From NCBI GenBank assembly GCA_963965975.1, contig OZ014423.1, positions 2,480,001-2,544,000 of the forward strand: 64,000 bases of DNA, read 5' to 3'. This document shows positions 37,912-64,000 of this stretch, piece by piece. The stretch comes from Xestospongia bergquistia. Its lineage: Eukaryota > Porifera > Demospongiae > Haplosclerida > Petrosiidae. The position numbers and the translations under genes were made by a program. A model generated the notes under the pieces. It made no database searches, was not told the DNA's origin, and saw nothing but the letters and a program-made list of their open reading frames with translations. Positions within the stretch are counted from its first letter, which is position 1; every line of letters begins with the position of its first letter.

Positions 37912-38395
37912 TCATTTTGCCTGTGAGTTGCATGCAGAAGCAACTGCATTTCCATAGCAAGGAACTTTAAAAAAGTATCCTTGATTTATAACTTTCATAC
38001 TTCATGTAAGCTGAATAATTCCACCCCCACATTACACATTACATTAGAAACAATTTATGTTGTAACATAAGTGCAAATGCAGGTCATTTTGACATTTAAC
38101 ATTAGGGTGTGGCCATATCCATCAATCATATAGGTTAATAGGTACTTACAGAATTTGAGATTTTAGCAACACAGTGCCAACAGTGGAACTATCTAGATGT
38201 ATACTGTGCATGTAGAAAGTCTCTCAATTAAGGCTGGGTTCAAAGAGAAATACATGATGGTAGGTGTGGCTGCCCATTATGAATATGTAATTTCAAAATT
38301 TATTTTAATTATGTAAATATGACACACTTCTTAATTGTTAAAATTTTAGAAAAGCTTATTCACTGTACTACTACAATAAACAAAAGTTGCACACA
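37912..38395. other. Spacer downstream of locus C
   Basis: About 480 bp shared with the 3' flanks of loci D and E (TAGGTACTTACAGAATTTGA, ATGATAGGTGTGGCTG-type blocks, AAATATGACACACTTCTTAA). No gene is seen. Confidence 0.6.
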
Positions 38396-40827
<2,432 letters not shown>

Positions 40828-42950
40828 ATTAAATTGAGTAATGGCAAAGAAATAACAACAACTGTCCTGCTCTGATGGTTGACTTTGCTATAGTTGGGAG
40901 AGACCAGTAGCTATTTAGTTTGTTACTATTGTATGCTTCACTGGGGAGCTCCTATAAAATAAGTAGAGTTTATATTCTTAACATGCTTTTGTGAATAATC
41001 TAGCAACAAAGAAAATGATGATAAAAACTTCTCAAACAAAGTCACAGCAAAATTTTAGTATCAAAAGTTGCCACAAACTTGTCAAGAGTAGTAGAGAATT
41101 ATTAAAATATAGCAGTACAGGTTTAAAACAATGAATATTAAGATTCTGCTGTTTGGCTGGGAAATATTTTTGGATACTGTATTGGCCATACTGCCATCCT
41201 ACTGTTACTTTATTTGAGATATTTTACTGCCTTGACATCATCCATATATTTGATGAATTTCTAAAAATTTTGATTCACTTGTTCACATTTCTCAGTTTTA
41301 AAATGAAACTTCTGTTTTTCATATCATTGAAATGTATGTGTTCACTGCATTTATATCATACTTCAAATGCAAGATTAACTACAGCAAAATAATACTCATA
41401 AGCACAAACCTGAGTACCTAAAACAGATCCTGTTTCTTTTAGATAATGGAAATAATGAGTCATTGGCCTTCTAATTTAAACAAGGAAACTGAATCACTAC
41501 TTTTATCACATTCTTGAACAAAATCATAACTTTCAATGTATCAAGATTATAATTTTAAAATAATTCCCCTACATTTGTTTTCATTACTCTGTGATCATTA
41601 CTAATATATTAATGGCAAGTTATTAGTTGATCATCAGAGTTATAAGATTCTATGTAATGTCTCATTAGACAATAACCACCTTAATCTGTATGCACAATGT
41701 AATCTCTATTTTCTTTTTATGTTTGCACTGTAGTAACAAAGAAGAGTTAGGCATATGTTGCTTTCTCTTAACAGGGAAACCTGCTGCCTATTTCTTATTA
41801 TACCATTAACATCAACAATGTCTGGACAACTATATGTATCAGTAATTAAAACAGAGTGGTATTTACTACTTCTCAGTATTTCATTATGTACTATTTGCAA
41901 TAAAATAACAATGGATTGGTTAAATTAACCAATTCATTTTTACAAGGAAGTTTTTTTATGGAATGCTAGAACGAAGAGGTTTCAATTAGTCATTCCCAAT
42001 ATCTAAGTGCTCACAGGATCACTAATAAGTATATCAATTGTTGATGTTAATTTACTTGTCATCTTTGATAGTCACATACAACAATAGAATAAATAGATGA
42101 AAACAAACATATTCATATACAACGTAGAACATGGTCTAAAAACAATCTTAGGATTGCCTGCATGGCACATTTTATGAAAAAAAGGTTAACAGCATTCTAA
42201 TTTTTGTTATGTGGTCTGTAAACATCATGTCATCCCTATATAGATAGTAACACTAACTATGACACTGATGAAGAAATACAATTACATATTTAAGAACTAA
42301 GATTTTTTGATTTACCTGTTCATATCTTTTTTGATATCATTGAAATGTATATGTTCACTGCATTGACTATCATACTTCAAACACACAAAATTAATTACAG
42401 CAAAGTAATACTGATAAGTATAAACCTGAGCACATAGCACAGATACTGTTTCTTTATTTTAGATAACTGGGAGAATGAGTTTGTGACCTAAGCAAACTGA
42501 ATCACTACTTTTATCACATTCTTAAACAAAATCATGACTTTCTATATAACAAGATTATAATTTTAAAATATCTGCCCTACAATTACTTTAAGAATATTTT
42601 TATGGAATGCTAGAATGAAGACGCATCAATCCAAATATCCAAGTGCTTACAGAATAACTAATTTAATTCTAAGTATATCAATTGTTGATGCATTCAGGTT
42701 AATTTAGTTGTCATCTTTAATAGTCACATACAACAATAGAACAAATCAATGAAAACAAACATACTCATATACAAACATAGCATGTGGTCTAAAACGATCT
42801 TAGGATACCCTGCATGGCATGCCTTATCAAAAAAATTGCTAACAGCATCCTAATTTTGTTATTATGGTCTGTAAACATCATGTCATCCCTATATAAACAA
42901 TAACACTAACTATGACACTGAAGAAACATAATTATCAGCTGTTATCAAGA
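40828..42950. repeat. Segmentally duplicated spacer between loci C and D
   Basis: 40828-41470 matches the 5' flank of locus D (47035-47640). 41407-42290 and 42424-42900 are tandem copies of each other, sharing AAACCTGAG.AC.TA.CACAG, CTACTTTTATCACATTCTT and TGGAATGCTAGAA. The first copy has an extra ~365 bp (41575-41945) that ends in the palindrome ATTGGTTAAATTAACCAAT. A 64-codon minus frame in that insert (41706-41900) is unassigned. No gene is supported. Confidence 0.7.
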
Positions 42951-43155
42951 GGAAAGAGTGTCAAACAACACATGGTACCATTTAAACACTGTGTGGAAAG
43001 TAACATGACATGAATGTGACATAGTTCCATAAATTAGTATATAATCTCATAGTAACAAACTCTTACTGTGATGTCATAAGGTGAGTTGTACCAATCAATA
43101 GAATGAAATCACATTACTTTCCACAATGGTACTATGACATTTGATACTCTCTTCC
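42951..43155. mobile_element. ~205-bp foldback element
   Basis: The left arm GGAAAGAGTGTCAAACAACA..ATGGTACCATT pairs imperfectly with the right arm AATGGTACTATGACATTTGATACTCTCTTCC, and inner arms GTGGAAAGTAACATGA / ATCACATTACTTTCCAC extend the pairing to ~55 bp. It is absent from the paralogous spacer at ~35010. No coding capacity. Superfamily unknown. Confidence 0.7.
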
Positions 43156-44241
43156 TTCTTATTTACTTTCTTGCTATTATCTTGTTCAGGCTGTTCATCC
43201 TTTATCCATCCATCTTAATCTCACGTGCCACACCCATTCTTAAAGGCCTAGTGCATCTATAGAAATAAGCTTATAATCCTAGTCACATGTCCACGCCCAT
43301 TCCCATATGTAAGAAAGGATGTCTGGTGAATTTAGTCCAATTCCTTGACATTTGAGCCAAGTTTTTGGGTGTCCAACCAAAATGCCTCAAATATATGACA
43401 CCATTACTGGTACTAAAACATTTATTTGACTTTAAGAGCAAAAGGTATAGCTCTTTCAAGAGTATTTGTCGAGGTTATTACAAACACGAGGCAATAACTG
43501 CTTTCTTTATAATCTGAAGTGAATCTCCTTGACTAGGATCTGCCATCTTGCTCATGAGTGACATTATGATATGTCTAATAAAAATGAATTTGGACTAAAG
43601 TCCCCTTCTTGTCTTAAGTAAGTAGGCATCTGGGCACAAGACACAAGTACAATCACAAACATCATTCATTCATAAAGGTGATTTTCTTAAAATCTATGGG
43701 TACAACCACAAATCAAGTAATGGGCATAGTATCTATAGCATTTCCCTAACAAGGAACGTTAAGGAAGTGTCCTTATAGCACATAGCTTTCATCTTTTGTG
43801 GAGAAAAAAAATTTCCTTCACTTCAATTTTTATGCCATTGATTGAACCAAAAATAACTTTGTCTTGAAAGCAAACACAGATACTGCATAACCAGAACTTT
43901 TATCATTAGAGTGTGACCATATGTAAGACAAACATTCATCCACCCATATAGGTACTTACAGGATTTGATATTTTAGCCACACTGTAAGTCTCTCTCAATC
44001 TCTTTTAAGGGTAGTCTGACATTGTTGACCCTTCACTAAGACAACGTCAGACTATTTACAGGAGAATATAACAGAGAGGAGAATCCTTTTAATAATGATA
44101 GGTGTGGCTGCTCATCATGAATAAGTAATCTAAAATTTACTATTTTTAGAACAAGCATTTTGTAAATATGACACATTCTTAACTGCTAACATTATACAAA
44201 AACTTATTGACTGTACTACTACATTAAACAAAACTTGTACA
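43156..44241. repeat. Spacer shared by loci D and E (copy D)
   Basis: 43690-44241 is nearly identical to 47665-48210, from GGCATAGTATCTATAGCATT to the last-exon flank. The left portion (~43500-43560) matches the sequence flanking the hAT insertion and keeps the empty site. A small hairpin (AGTCTGAC ... GTCAGACT, 44013-44053) is repeated in the second copy. Confidence 0.8.
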
Positions 44242-47034
<2,793 letters not shown>

Positions 47035-48210
47035 ATTAAATCGAAATAGATTTTAAACTACAACACTCCTGCTCTGATGGTTGATCTTTGTTGTAGTGGG
47101 GGAACCAGTAGTTTGATACTATGTGTATGCTATACTGGAGTGTTCCTATAGAATAGGTGGAGTCTAGATTATTAACATGCTTTTGTGAATAATCTAGTGA
47201 CAAAAGAAATGTAGGGATGATGATAAAACTTCTCAAATAAGGTTAGAGTAAAATAGCAATATCAAAAGTGGCCAAAAAATTGTCTACAATAATAAGAGAA
47301 TTATTAAAATATAGCAATACAGTTTAAAAACAATAAATACTAAGATTCTACTGTGTGGTCAGGAAATATTTTGATACTATATAGACCATGTTGCCATCTT
47401 ACTGTGGCTTTATTTGAAATATAATACTGTCTTGACATCATCCCTATATTTGATGAGCTTTAAAGATTTTTTCATTTACTTGTTCATACTATTCAGTTTT
47501 TAAATGAAACATCTGTTTATGATATCATTGAAATGTGTTTCATATCATGCTTCAAACATAAAAATTAAATACAGCAAAATGATTCTCATAAGTACAAACC
47601 TGAGTATATAGCACAGACCCTGTTCTGTCTTTTAGAAAGGAAACTGAATCACTACTTTTATCACATTCGATTCTTAATGGGCATGGGCATAGTATCTATA
47701 GCATTTCCCTTAGCAAGGAACGTTGAGGAAGTGTCTTTATAGCACATAGCTTTCATCTTTTGTGGAAGAAAAATAATTTCCTTCACTTCAATTTTTATGC
47801 CATTGATTGAACCAAAAATAACTTTGTCTTGAAAGCAAACACAGGTTCTGCATAACCAGAACTTTTATCATTAGCGTGTGACCATATGTAAGACAAACAT
47901 TCATCCACCCATATAGGTACTTACAGAATTTGATATTTTAGCCACACAGTAAGTCTCTCTCAATCTCTTTTAAGGGTAGTCTGACATTGTTGACCCTTCA
48001 CTAAGACAACGTCAGACTATTTACAGGAGAATATAAAAACAGAGAGGAGAATCCTTTTAATAATGATAGGTGTGGCTGCTCATCATGAATAAGTAATCTA
48101 AAATTTACTATTTTTAAAACAAGCATTTTGAAAATGTGACACATTTCTTAACTGCTAACATTATACAAAAACTTATTGACTGTACTACTACATTAAACAA
48201 AACTTGTACA
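47035..48210. repeat. Spacer between loci D and E
   Basis: 47035-47640 matches the 5' flank of locus C (40828-41470). 47665-48210 is a near-identical copy of 43690-44241. The two parts meet near 47655, where the tandem-spacer sequence is truncated. This marks a duplication or deletion breakpoint. No gene is seen. Confidence 0.75.
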
Positions 48211-51788
<3,578 letters not shown>

Positions 51789-51993
51789 GATGGATGTAGA
51801 AACGAGTTCAAACAGTGGGAAATTCCTCTTGTTGAGCATTACATCATTAAATAAATTTCTATTAAATGCGCACCTCAATAAAGGCGCGTTGAGGAGGACC
51901 TGAGGTATGGATAGAACATCATTTTATATTTCACTAATTTTTTCTTCATCTATATCAAGTTAAGAAAGCAAAGAGTCTCCACAATTATCAGCT
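51789..51993. promoter_or_regulatory. Bidirectional promoter between locus E and SMC3
   Basis: Only 205 bp separate the two divergent start codons. It includes a locally GC-richer patch (GCGCACCTC ... GGCGCGTTGAGGAGGACC, 51867-51901) with no obvious TATA box close to either start. Both promoters must lie within this interval unless they overlap the genes. Shared control is an inference. Confidence 0.65.
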
Positions 51994-57986
<5,993 letters not shown>

Positions 57987-58488
57987 TAAACATTAGAGAA
58001 CATAACATTTCAGTTCATTCACCATCTCACACACACAATGACATACATTTATTCAATAATAAGTATCATCATATACAACTCACATTATTGTCACTATTCA
58101 AATAGCAGCTTGGCATGGAGAGAGGACATGTGATGATAATATATGATCTAGCTAATACTGCAAGGTTTCCAAGACTACTATTTCATGATGTGTCTACTGT
58201 GTTATTATTCTAATCTATATCCAATGATGCTTTAATAGCTTCTTGGATCGTATATGGCTTTTCTTGAGTAGTATTATAGATACAATTCTACATGTGAAAA
58301 CAAAGGCTGTTCAACTTGGCTACCTTTAAACTTTTTGTTTGCTTTTGAATTGATTTGTTATATTAGCACACTGAAATACAACTGATTGACTGTCAAAGTA
58401 TACTATTATTATACAGAAATAGTTTATTAATACTTGACTAACTAATATAACAAATTCATTAAGTTTGGTAAGTAGTTCATACAGTATG
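57987..58488. other. Convergent 3' ends of SMC3 and the PEBP gene
   Basis: About 500 bp between two tail-to-tail genes. It should hold both 3' UTRs and polyadenylation sites. No other feature is seen. Confidence 0.6.
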
Positions 58489-59269
58489 TTAATATCTTTC
58501 AGCTTTAAAGTAATTGCCAGCTACTGGAGATCCCAAGTCATACTTAGCAGCAAAGTTATGAACGTCAAACTTATTACGATGTGTTGGCATACCAGGGTCA
58601 GAACTATTGAGCTTGTTAAATTGTTTATAAACTATAAAGAAAATACAGATTTAATACAACAATATTATAATAGAAACTAACCAAGAATGATGTAGCGATG
58701 TAGACCACTACCTCGAGGAGGAGTAGGGCCATTATATTCCATGATAACATCTCCGGTATTAATGTCGTTTCCATTTATATTACATACCAACCAATGAAGC
58801 CACTCGGCTTGAACAGGATTAGAATGAGAAGGAGCATCAGGGTCTATAGTATACAAGTGATATTGTCATATTGGTGACATCATTATACCAATCATTATGA
58901 GAGTGTAATATGCTCCTGTTCTAGCTGGCCATGTCACTGTTGTTGGCGGCTCTTGTGTCTAATCAAATTAATTTTTAATCCAACCAGTACTTTGTAATAC
59001 TTACAATATATAAACTGAGAATATTGCCACACTCTACTCCACCACCACGATAAGTGACCTTTTATAAATTAAGTCATTAGCTATGTTAATAATAATGATC
59101 TTACTTCAGCTTTTGTATCAACTCTATAGTAACTATAATTTGGAATACAAGTTAAGTCTGCCACTTTACACATTACTAACATCTTTAAAGTGTATGAGAG
59201 CATATATTATAAAGAGAGTGAAAAAATGTCAGTACTCACCAGAAAACATGAGATAATAAAGCAGTTCAT
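58489..59269 (-). CDS. Secreted phosphatidylethanolamine-binding-protein family member
   Basis: Seven short exons of a ~180-aa PEBP domain protein. Exon 1 (59240-59269) and the start of exon 2 give a signal peptide, [20 protein letters not shown]; the ATG at 59269 is chosen for this reason and the phases agree. The body shows the family motifs [53 protein letters not shown], and [20 protein letters not shown] at the end. PEBPs bind phosphoinositol or phosphoethanolamine head groups in a conserved pocket formed by DPDAP, HWLV and GxHRY; all three are present. Secretion recalls PEBP4-type rather than the cytosolic RKIP type. The ligand is unknown. Confidence 0.85.
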
Positions 59270-59533
59270 TTTGTCTTCAAATGCCATACACACATCTGAG
59301 ATAATTTCTGTGACTATAGCCTGAATAGTGTGGTTATATACATACAATATTATTAGTTGCCCTGCCCACTGACTTCCTTGTAACAATGTAGTTTTAATGG
59401 TCTGATAGTCTAAACATAACAACATTATTTCTACACAATATAATTACAAGGACAAAATTAATACATGTTTAAAATGATACATGTGATCTTTGAGCATTTA
59501 AAAAATTGTCATGACACATAAAACATCACATAT

Positions 59534-62500
59534 TTAAATAATAATAAATCGTGTTTTACTGATCAGCATTGATTCTCTCATTAGCTGTAGTTCACTTTGT
59601 TCCTCATCAGAAACAGCTGCTGAATTAAATGATACTTCATTCTCTTCCTCTCTCTCTTTGGTCCCTAGACTCTTCAATATACCAATAGCTTGTATTACAT
59701 TATTTTTTACACTATTACTATCACTGGAGGAGTGGGACAATTGTTGAGCAGTTGCTGGATTGGCTTTAGTATTAGATGTATTGTCTACACTCTGAGATTT
59801 TGATTTTTGGAACAATTTGCCTTTTATTCGAGACAAGTATCGACTTCCACCTCGTTGTGAAGTCCCAGCTGAAGTATCAGAGAGAGAAATGTCTTTAGTT
59901 GGGACTGCCTCTGTCACATTATCAGATAATGAAGTTGAGGAAAGTGGATGATTTGCCTCAATAGTGGAAAGTGTTGGAGGAATTGATTTATTAACAGAAT
60001 CAGCTTTGAAATTTATGCTAGGCTCTGATTTTCTTTTATGTGGCTCTGGTTGATAATAACCAACTACAGTGGATGATCTAACCTTTTTAATTTGTGTGGG
60101 TTGTTGTGATATTACATCAGATGGTACAGCACTAACACTTTCTCCAGGAAAAAGTTTTTCTGAACTATCACATTTTGGAAATGGAATTCGAACATGCATA
60201 TTAGGAAGTAGAGCTTCCTCCTCAAAGAACTGATTTTTAGCATTAACGTCAACTTTTGACAATTTTGAAGAAAACTGATTTGAGTTAAGTCTTGAGGTAC
60301 TTAAAACCTGATCTATATTTACAACCTCATCATCCTCTGAGTCTGATGAAGTACTCTCTAAGATCATGAAACTATATGATTGTCTTTTTTTAACAGGATG
60401 ATTCTTTTCGCTGTGTCCACTCTCTTTTTCTTCACTCACAATAGACTTTAAATCTTCAAAACTGCTGTGAGAAAGTAATCGAGAACGTTCTTGCAAAGAA
60501 ATGATACTCGTACGACGTGTCAGGTTAGGAGAACTAGGAGCAGAAAATGACATCTCTATTTCTTCATCATCATCATCAGTATCAGTTTCATAACCACTTT
60601 GATTGGAGTCATCTTGATTATTGTAATTAATTATTGCCACAATACCAGATGTGGAACTAGATTGACGACTGTGGTGTTTATAAGTCGGTGTACTACTTGT
60701 ACTAGACAAGTTTTCATAGGGGATATCAGACGAGGGTATCCCTTCTTGTTTGCGGACAGGTTGAGATCGAGGAGTTAACACAGTTTCCCAATCATCTTTA
60801 GCCCATTCTGATGGAGCAATGAGGAATACAATACCTTCATGACTTTGACTGTGTTTTCTGTGAGACAAAGTAAATAACATTTATTATAAAATGTATTTTG
60901 GTGTCTGGACAAGACATTGAGACTTCTTCTACATGTATAATATAATGGACTCTTTGGAACCTCTGTAATTGTCCATAGTACATGTATAAAGGTGTGTTCA
61001 ATACAGAGTTGTATTAATATGGGGCAAGCCAGTACATGGTACACGGAAGATATCCAGTATGTTCTCTTTGGGAGGCTACAGTCATACCATTTAATAAATA
61101 AATGTTTTATAGTACAAAAGACAAATGTTATGAAGAGGCTATTAATATCTTATAGTGTGAGGTAATTTAGTAATTTAACAATTTTTGCAAATTTACATAA
61201 TCAAATTACTTAATATTATATAAATATTAAAGACTACTGTTGGGTTTTATAAATTGTCTATTTATCATCCTTAAATTAATCCACTATATGATAGTATTAC
61301 ATGACTATATTACTTTGATAGTCGTTGTTCTTGTAGGGAAATAGTAGGTTGAAGTGCAGCTAGTTCTTGAGCTATGCTGAGTAGAGTCACTAGAGAGGAA
61401 TAATAGTATCTTAGCATCACAGTATTAATGACTCATTATATAGTATAATGACAAGGTAACCTCATTATAATAGGATTGCTTCACTACATTGTAGTATAAT
61501 GTATAATGAGAGTCTGATCACTTTACACAATGAAAAGATAGGGTCCTATCATTACAGAAAATATAATGATAGGACCCTATTAGCATTATAAATAATCATG
61601 AGTTAACATGAAGTGTCGTACATTTATCTTCTTCCAGTGACAGAGAATGTACAGAACGAAATGTGAAATAACATGAACAGCCAGGAAATAAAGTGTAATG
61701 AAGACGCATATAAAGACGTCGAGATGACTTCAAGATTGTTCCAATAGGACCTAAAGGATAATATCACAATAGCAATAAGTTTATAAATCATCCTATAATT
61801 GTTTTGGAAGACAATGACTACACAATGAAACACTGAGTAGAGCTACAAAGATTATATAATTAACAGTATTGTCTGTAGAAGACTAATAGCTATAGAATGC
61901 TAGAAATACAAGCTAGCAAGAAGCTTCAAACATTATTAGTCACATCCATCATCATCATCATAGTGCTTGCAGTTAGGGTTAATAAAATTCATTGGTTGCT
62001 ATACACATCGGCAGTTAAAGGATGCACAGTTTAATTTCATTTGTCTCTCTCAAAAGGCACATAGAACAATGCATTAAAATTATGAAGTGGACAAAATTAT
62101 ATATATACATTATAGATACTATGTGGTCCTAAATAATTATAAGAATTTCCTGGCATCACAGCATGCCAGACAGTAATAATTAGTGGGTGTGGTTAGTGTA
62201 GCTATATAAGCATAAACATACCAACAACAATTCTGTCAATTCTATCCAGTGGTATCCGAATACAACAAGCTACTTGTTCAAAGTCTCCATTATAACTAAA
62301 TAAATAGAGACCATCCATAACTAATATATATAAATTAACTACCTTACTTAGCTATACAAATATGTCTTCTCTCTTGACATAACAACAAAACAGTTTCTTC
62401 TTCTTTATCTGAAGTAGGTACAAAACTGTGTGTGGAGAAGGAGAGACAGAAAGAGAAAAAGAGAAAGACAAAGAGAGAGGAGAGAGAGAACATAAAAATA

Positions 62501-64000
62501 TATACTCTGTTATTGGTTACCCACCTATAACCAGCTGGTTCTATTAATGCCCAACCTTTAATAGGAACAGTGACATTTGCATAAAGGTCATTTCTACAGA
62601 TAGTGATCATGTCTGCAATAGCCTTATAGGAAAAAAAACTAATCTTATTTGCTAAAGAAGGAGTACAGCTGTACCTGCTCTCGCTCTGATGACCATGAAG
62701 GTAAATCAGAGAAAACAGGAGGTCGGAGGGATTGTTCATCTTCCTCCCAACCTCGTTGAGACTGAGGGAGGGAGGCTAATGCTTCTTGAGGTGGAACACC
62801 TTGTTGTAGATCTGTATATTAGAGTAGTGACAATAGAAATTAACAATATATACAGTAACATACCAATGACAACTTGTCTATAAGCATCTCTAAATAGACT
62901 TTGAATATATCTACAAAGAAATGACAGTATATTCAGTTGAACAGTACTAGTGGTCAGATACTTCTTACCTGTGAGCAGAATTGTATCCATCTCTCATAAC
63001 TCCATATAACCTTCGGTGGCCATAGCGAGTGAGGTCACCCTGTGTAGTAGGAGAGTGTCACTGTATCAACTACTACAGGCTACTATTACATCATAATGTA
63101 AATTTGTAATTGATATGGTTGTTGTCAAATAAATACAACCTATAACCCTTTGCACACCAAAGATGCATATATATGTATTGATGTTGACCACATTCAACAT
63201 TTCTGGTTGTGTCTTTATTATGCTTCCTCAAAATCAAGTTAAGTTTTACAGTACATGTTTGTTTAGTTGTAGAGGAAAGATGATGGATAATTGATCCCAA
63301 CTTATGTGAATAGAAAAAGTTAGATGATAGAGAAAGATTACACATGACTAATCAAGCTTTTTTCAAATTGTTAAGTCTGAGGGAGTCATGTGTATCAGCT
63401 GCTGTTAAAATTTGTTCATTTACTAGTGTTTGCTAATATTAATTTAGTTTAATTTTTAATTAATTTTTGGGCTGTTAAAAAGATTTAGTTTTTTTTAAGA
63501 AAAGGGTTTGTTGTAGTTAAATATTAAGATTTATAAATATTCCCTTAATTATCATTTCATAAGCATAAATTACATAAAAAGGAGTTGGTTAAAAACCTTT
63601 CAATCTTTGACCTCAAGATCATCTATTTGATTAATTTGTAGTTTAGACGGACTATTATGAAATCTATAATTCATATGAATTAATTAATTTATAATTTATT
63701 GGCATGTTTATTATTACAAAACAACAAAATTATTTATATAGTGAGTAGTTCATACAAATTCTAGATTCCACATTAATCAACTGCGTAAGCTACAAATTAA
63801 TTGTTAAAATAACTTATTATATTTATAGTGTAAGTTCCAGAATGATTTAGTTTTAGTTTTGATTTAGTTAACATTTCAAATAATGTTTTAGTTCTAGATT
63901 TAGTTTTAATTACTAAAGTCAAAAGGACCTAATAAAAGTATTGTTGTTTTAGTATTACCTTCATAGCTACAGTACCAGTATACTGCTTGCTAATAATATC
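59534..64000 (-). CDS. INPP5F: INPP5F/SAC2-like phosphoinositide 4-phosphatase, 3' part
   Basis: The gene runs off the right edge, so only the end of the SAC phosphatase domain is present; the catalytic CX5R motif lies outside. The exon at 63961-64000 reads DIISKQYTGTVAMK, followed across a ~920-bp intron by GDLTRYGHRRLYGVMRDGYN (~62970-63039) and YIQSLFRDAYRQVVIG (~62863-62911), characteristic of SAC domains. Exons at ~61625-62812 encode an hSac2-like region (NVTVPIKGWALIEPAGY, FEQVACCIRIPLDRIDRIVV). The last long exon (59561-60859) is a Ser/Asp-rich disordered tail of ~430 aa with acidic runs (ETDTDDDDEEIEMSF). SAC2 acts on PI4P on endosomes. The 3' end is uncertain: either stop at 59534 or splicing from 59561 onward. 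Confidence 0.75.
61538..61580. repeat. Perfect 17-bp hairpin
   Basis: ATAGGGTCCTATCATTA (61538-61554) and its exact reverse complement (61564-61580) flank a 9-nt loop. It lies in an intron of the INPP5F-like gene. No conserved copy is visible elsewhere in the window. Confidence 0.85.
63630..63832. mobile_element. Diverged second copy of the foldback element at 351-592
   Basis: In the large intron of the INPP5F-like gene. The left half TTAATTTGTAGTTTAGACGG..ATTATGAAAT and the right half GATTCCACATTAATCAACTG..CTACAAATTAATTGTTAAAAT correspond to both arms and part of the centre of the element at 351-592. Identity is clearly lower, so this is an older insertion. Confidence 0.6.

Noticed and set aside
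41706-41900. 64-codon minus frame in the spacer insert between loci C and D
   Set aside because: Not flanked by credible splice sites and absent from the sister spacer; no recognisable family. Left as part of the spacer.

Overview
The window is AT-rich, intron-dense animal DNA. Introns are mostly 40-150 bp and the genes lie close together. The gene content (cohesin SMC3, xanthine dehydrogenase, SIL1, an INPP5F/SAC2-type phosphatase, TRIM and Deltex E3 ligases) and a compact genome rich in TRIM-like and macro-domain genes suggest a demosponge such as Amphimedon. The species is an inference; no database was searched.

Layout, left to right. (1) 1-5457: gene-poor. It holds a foldback element, three copies of a ~1.3-1.5 kb repeat, two decayed terminal-exon copies of XDH inside those repeats, and an 85-bp near-perfect palindrome. 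(2) 5458-24818, all minus strand: a tandem duplication of a SIL1-XDH unit (offset ~9.7 kb). Both ~25-exon XDH copies look intact. One SIL1 copy (21343-24818) is intact: six exons, 449 aa, ending in RDEL. The other (11634-13776) has lost two exons and carries frameshifts. A further decayed XDH fragment lies at 13920-14440. (3) 26413-27954: a single-exon POT/SLC15-like transporter frame with two in-frame stops. (4) 28259-51788, minus strand: a cluster of five related loci that mix TRIM modules (RING, two B-boxes, coiled coil) with DTX3L/PARP9-like modules (RRM-like, KH-like, macro, second RING, Deltex C-terminal domain). A degenerate hAT transposon with 8-bp target duplications (35231-37911) and a 493-bp long-TIR element (33401-33893) are inserted here. 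(5) 51994-57986, plus strand: full-length SMC3, about 33 exons and ~1,200 aa, divergent from the last TRIM/Deltex-type gene across only 205 bp. (6) 58489-59269, minus strand: a small secreted PEBP-family protein. (7) 59534 to the window edge, minus strand: the 3' part of an INPP5F/SAC2-like phosphoinositide phosphatase.

The most notable content is the cluster in (4). Locus D encodes RING-B-box-B-box-coiled coil-macro-RING-DTC in one in-frame chain. Locus E encodes RRM-KH-like-macro-RING-DTC. Locus C has TRIM plus KH-like plus RING-DTC without macro. Locus A has TRIM plus KH-like and a severed RING-DTC tail. These are what module shuffling between neighbouring paralogues would leave. They put ubiquitin ligation, ADP-ribose recognition and the Deltex NAD+/ADP-ribose-ubiquitin domain into single polypeptides, functions that vertebrates split between DTX3L and PARP9 and, separately, TRIM proteins. 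Exon junctions of C, D and E were traced by hand and all give in-frame totals (733, 853 and 920 aa).
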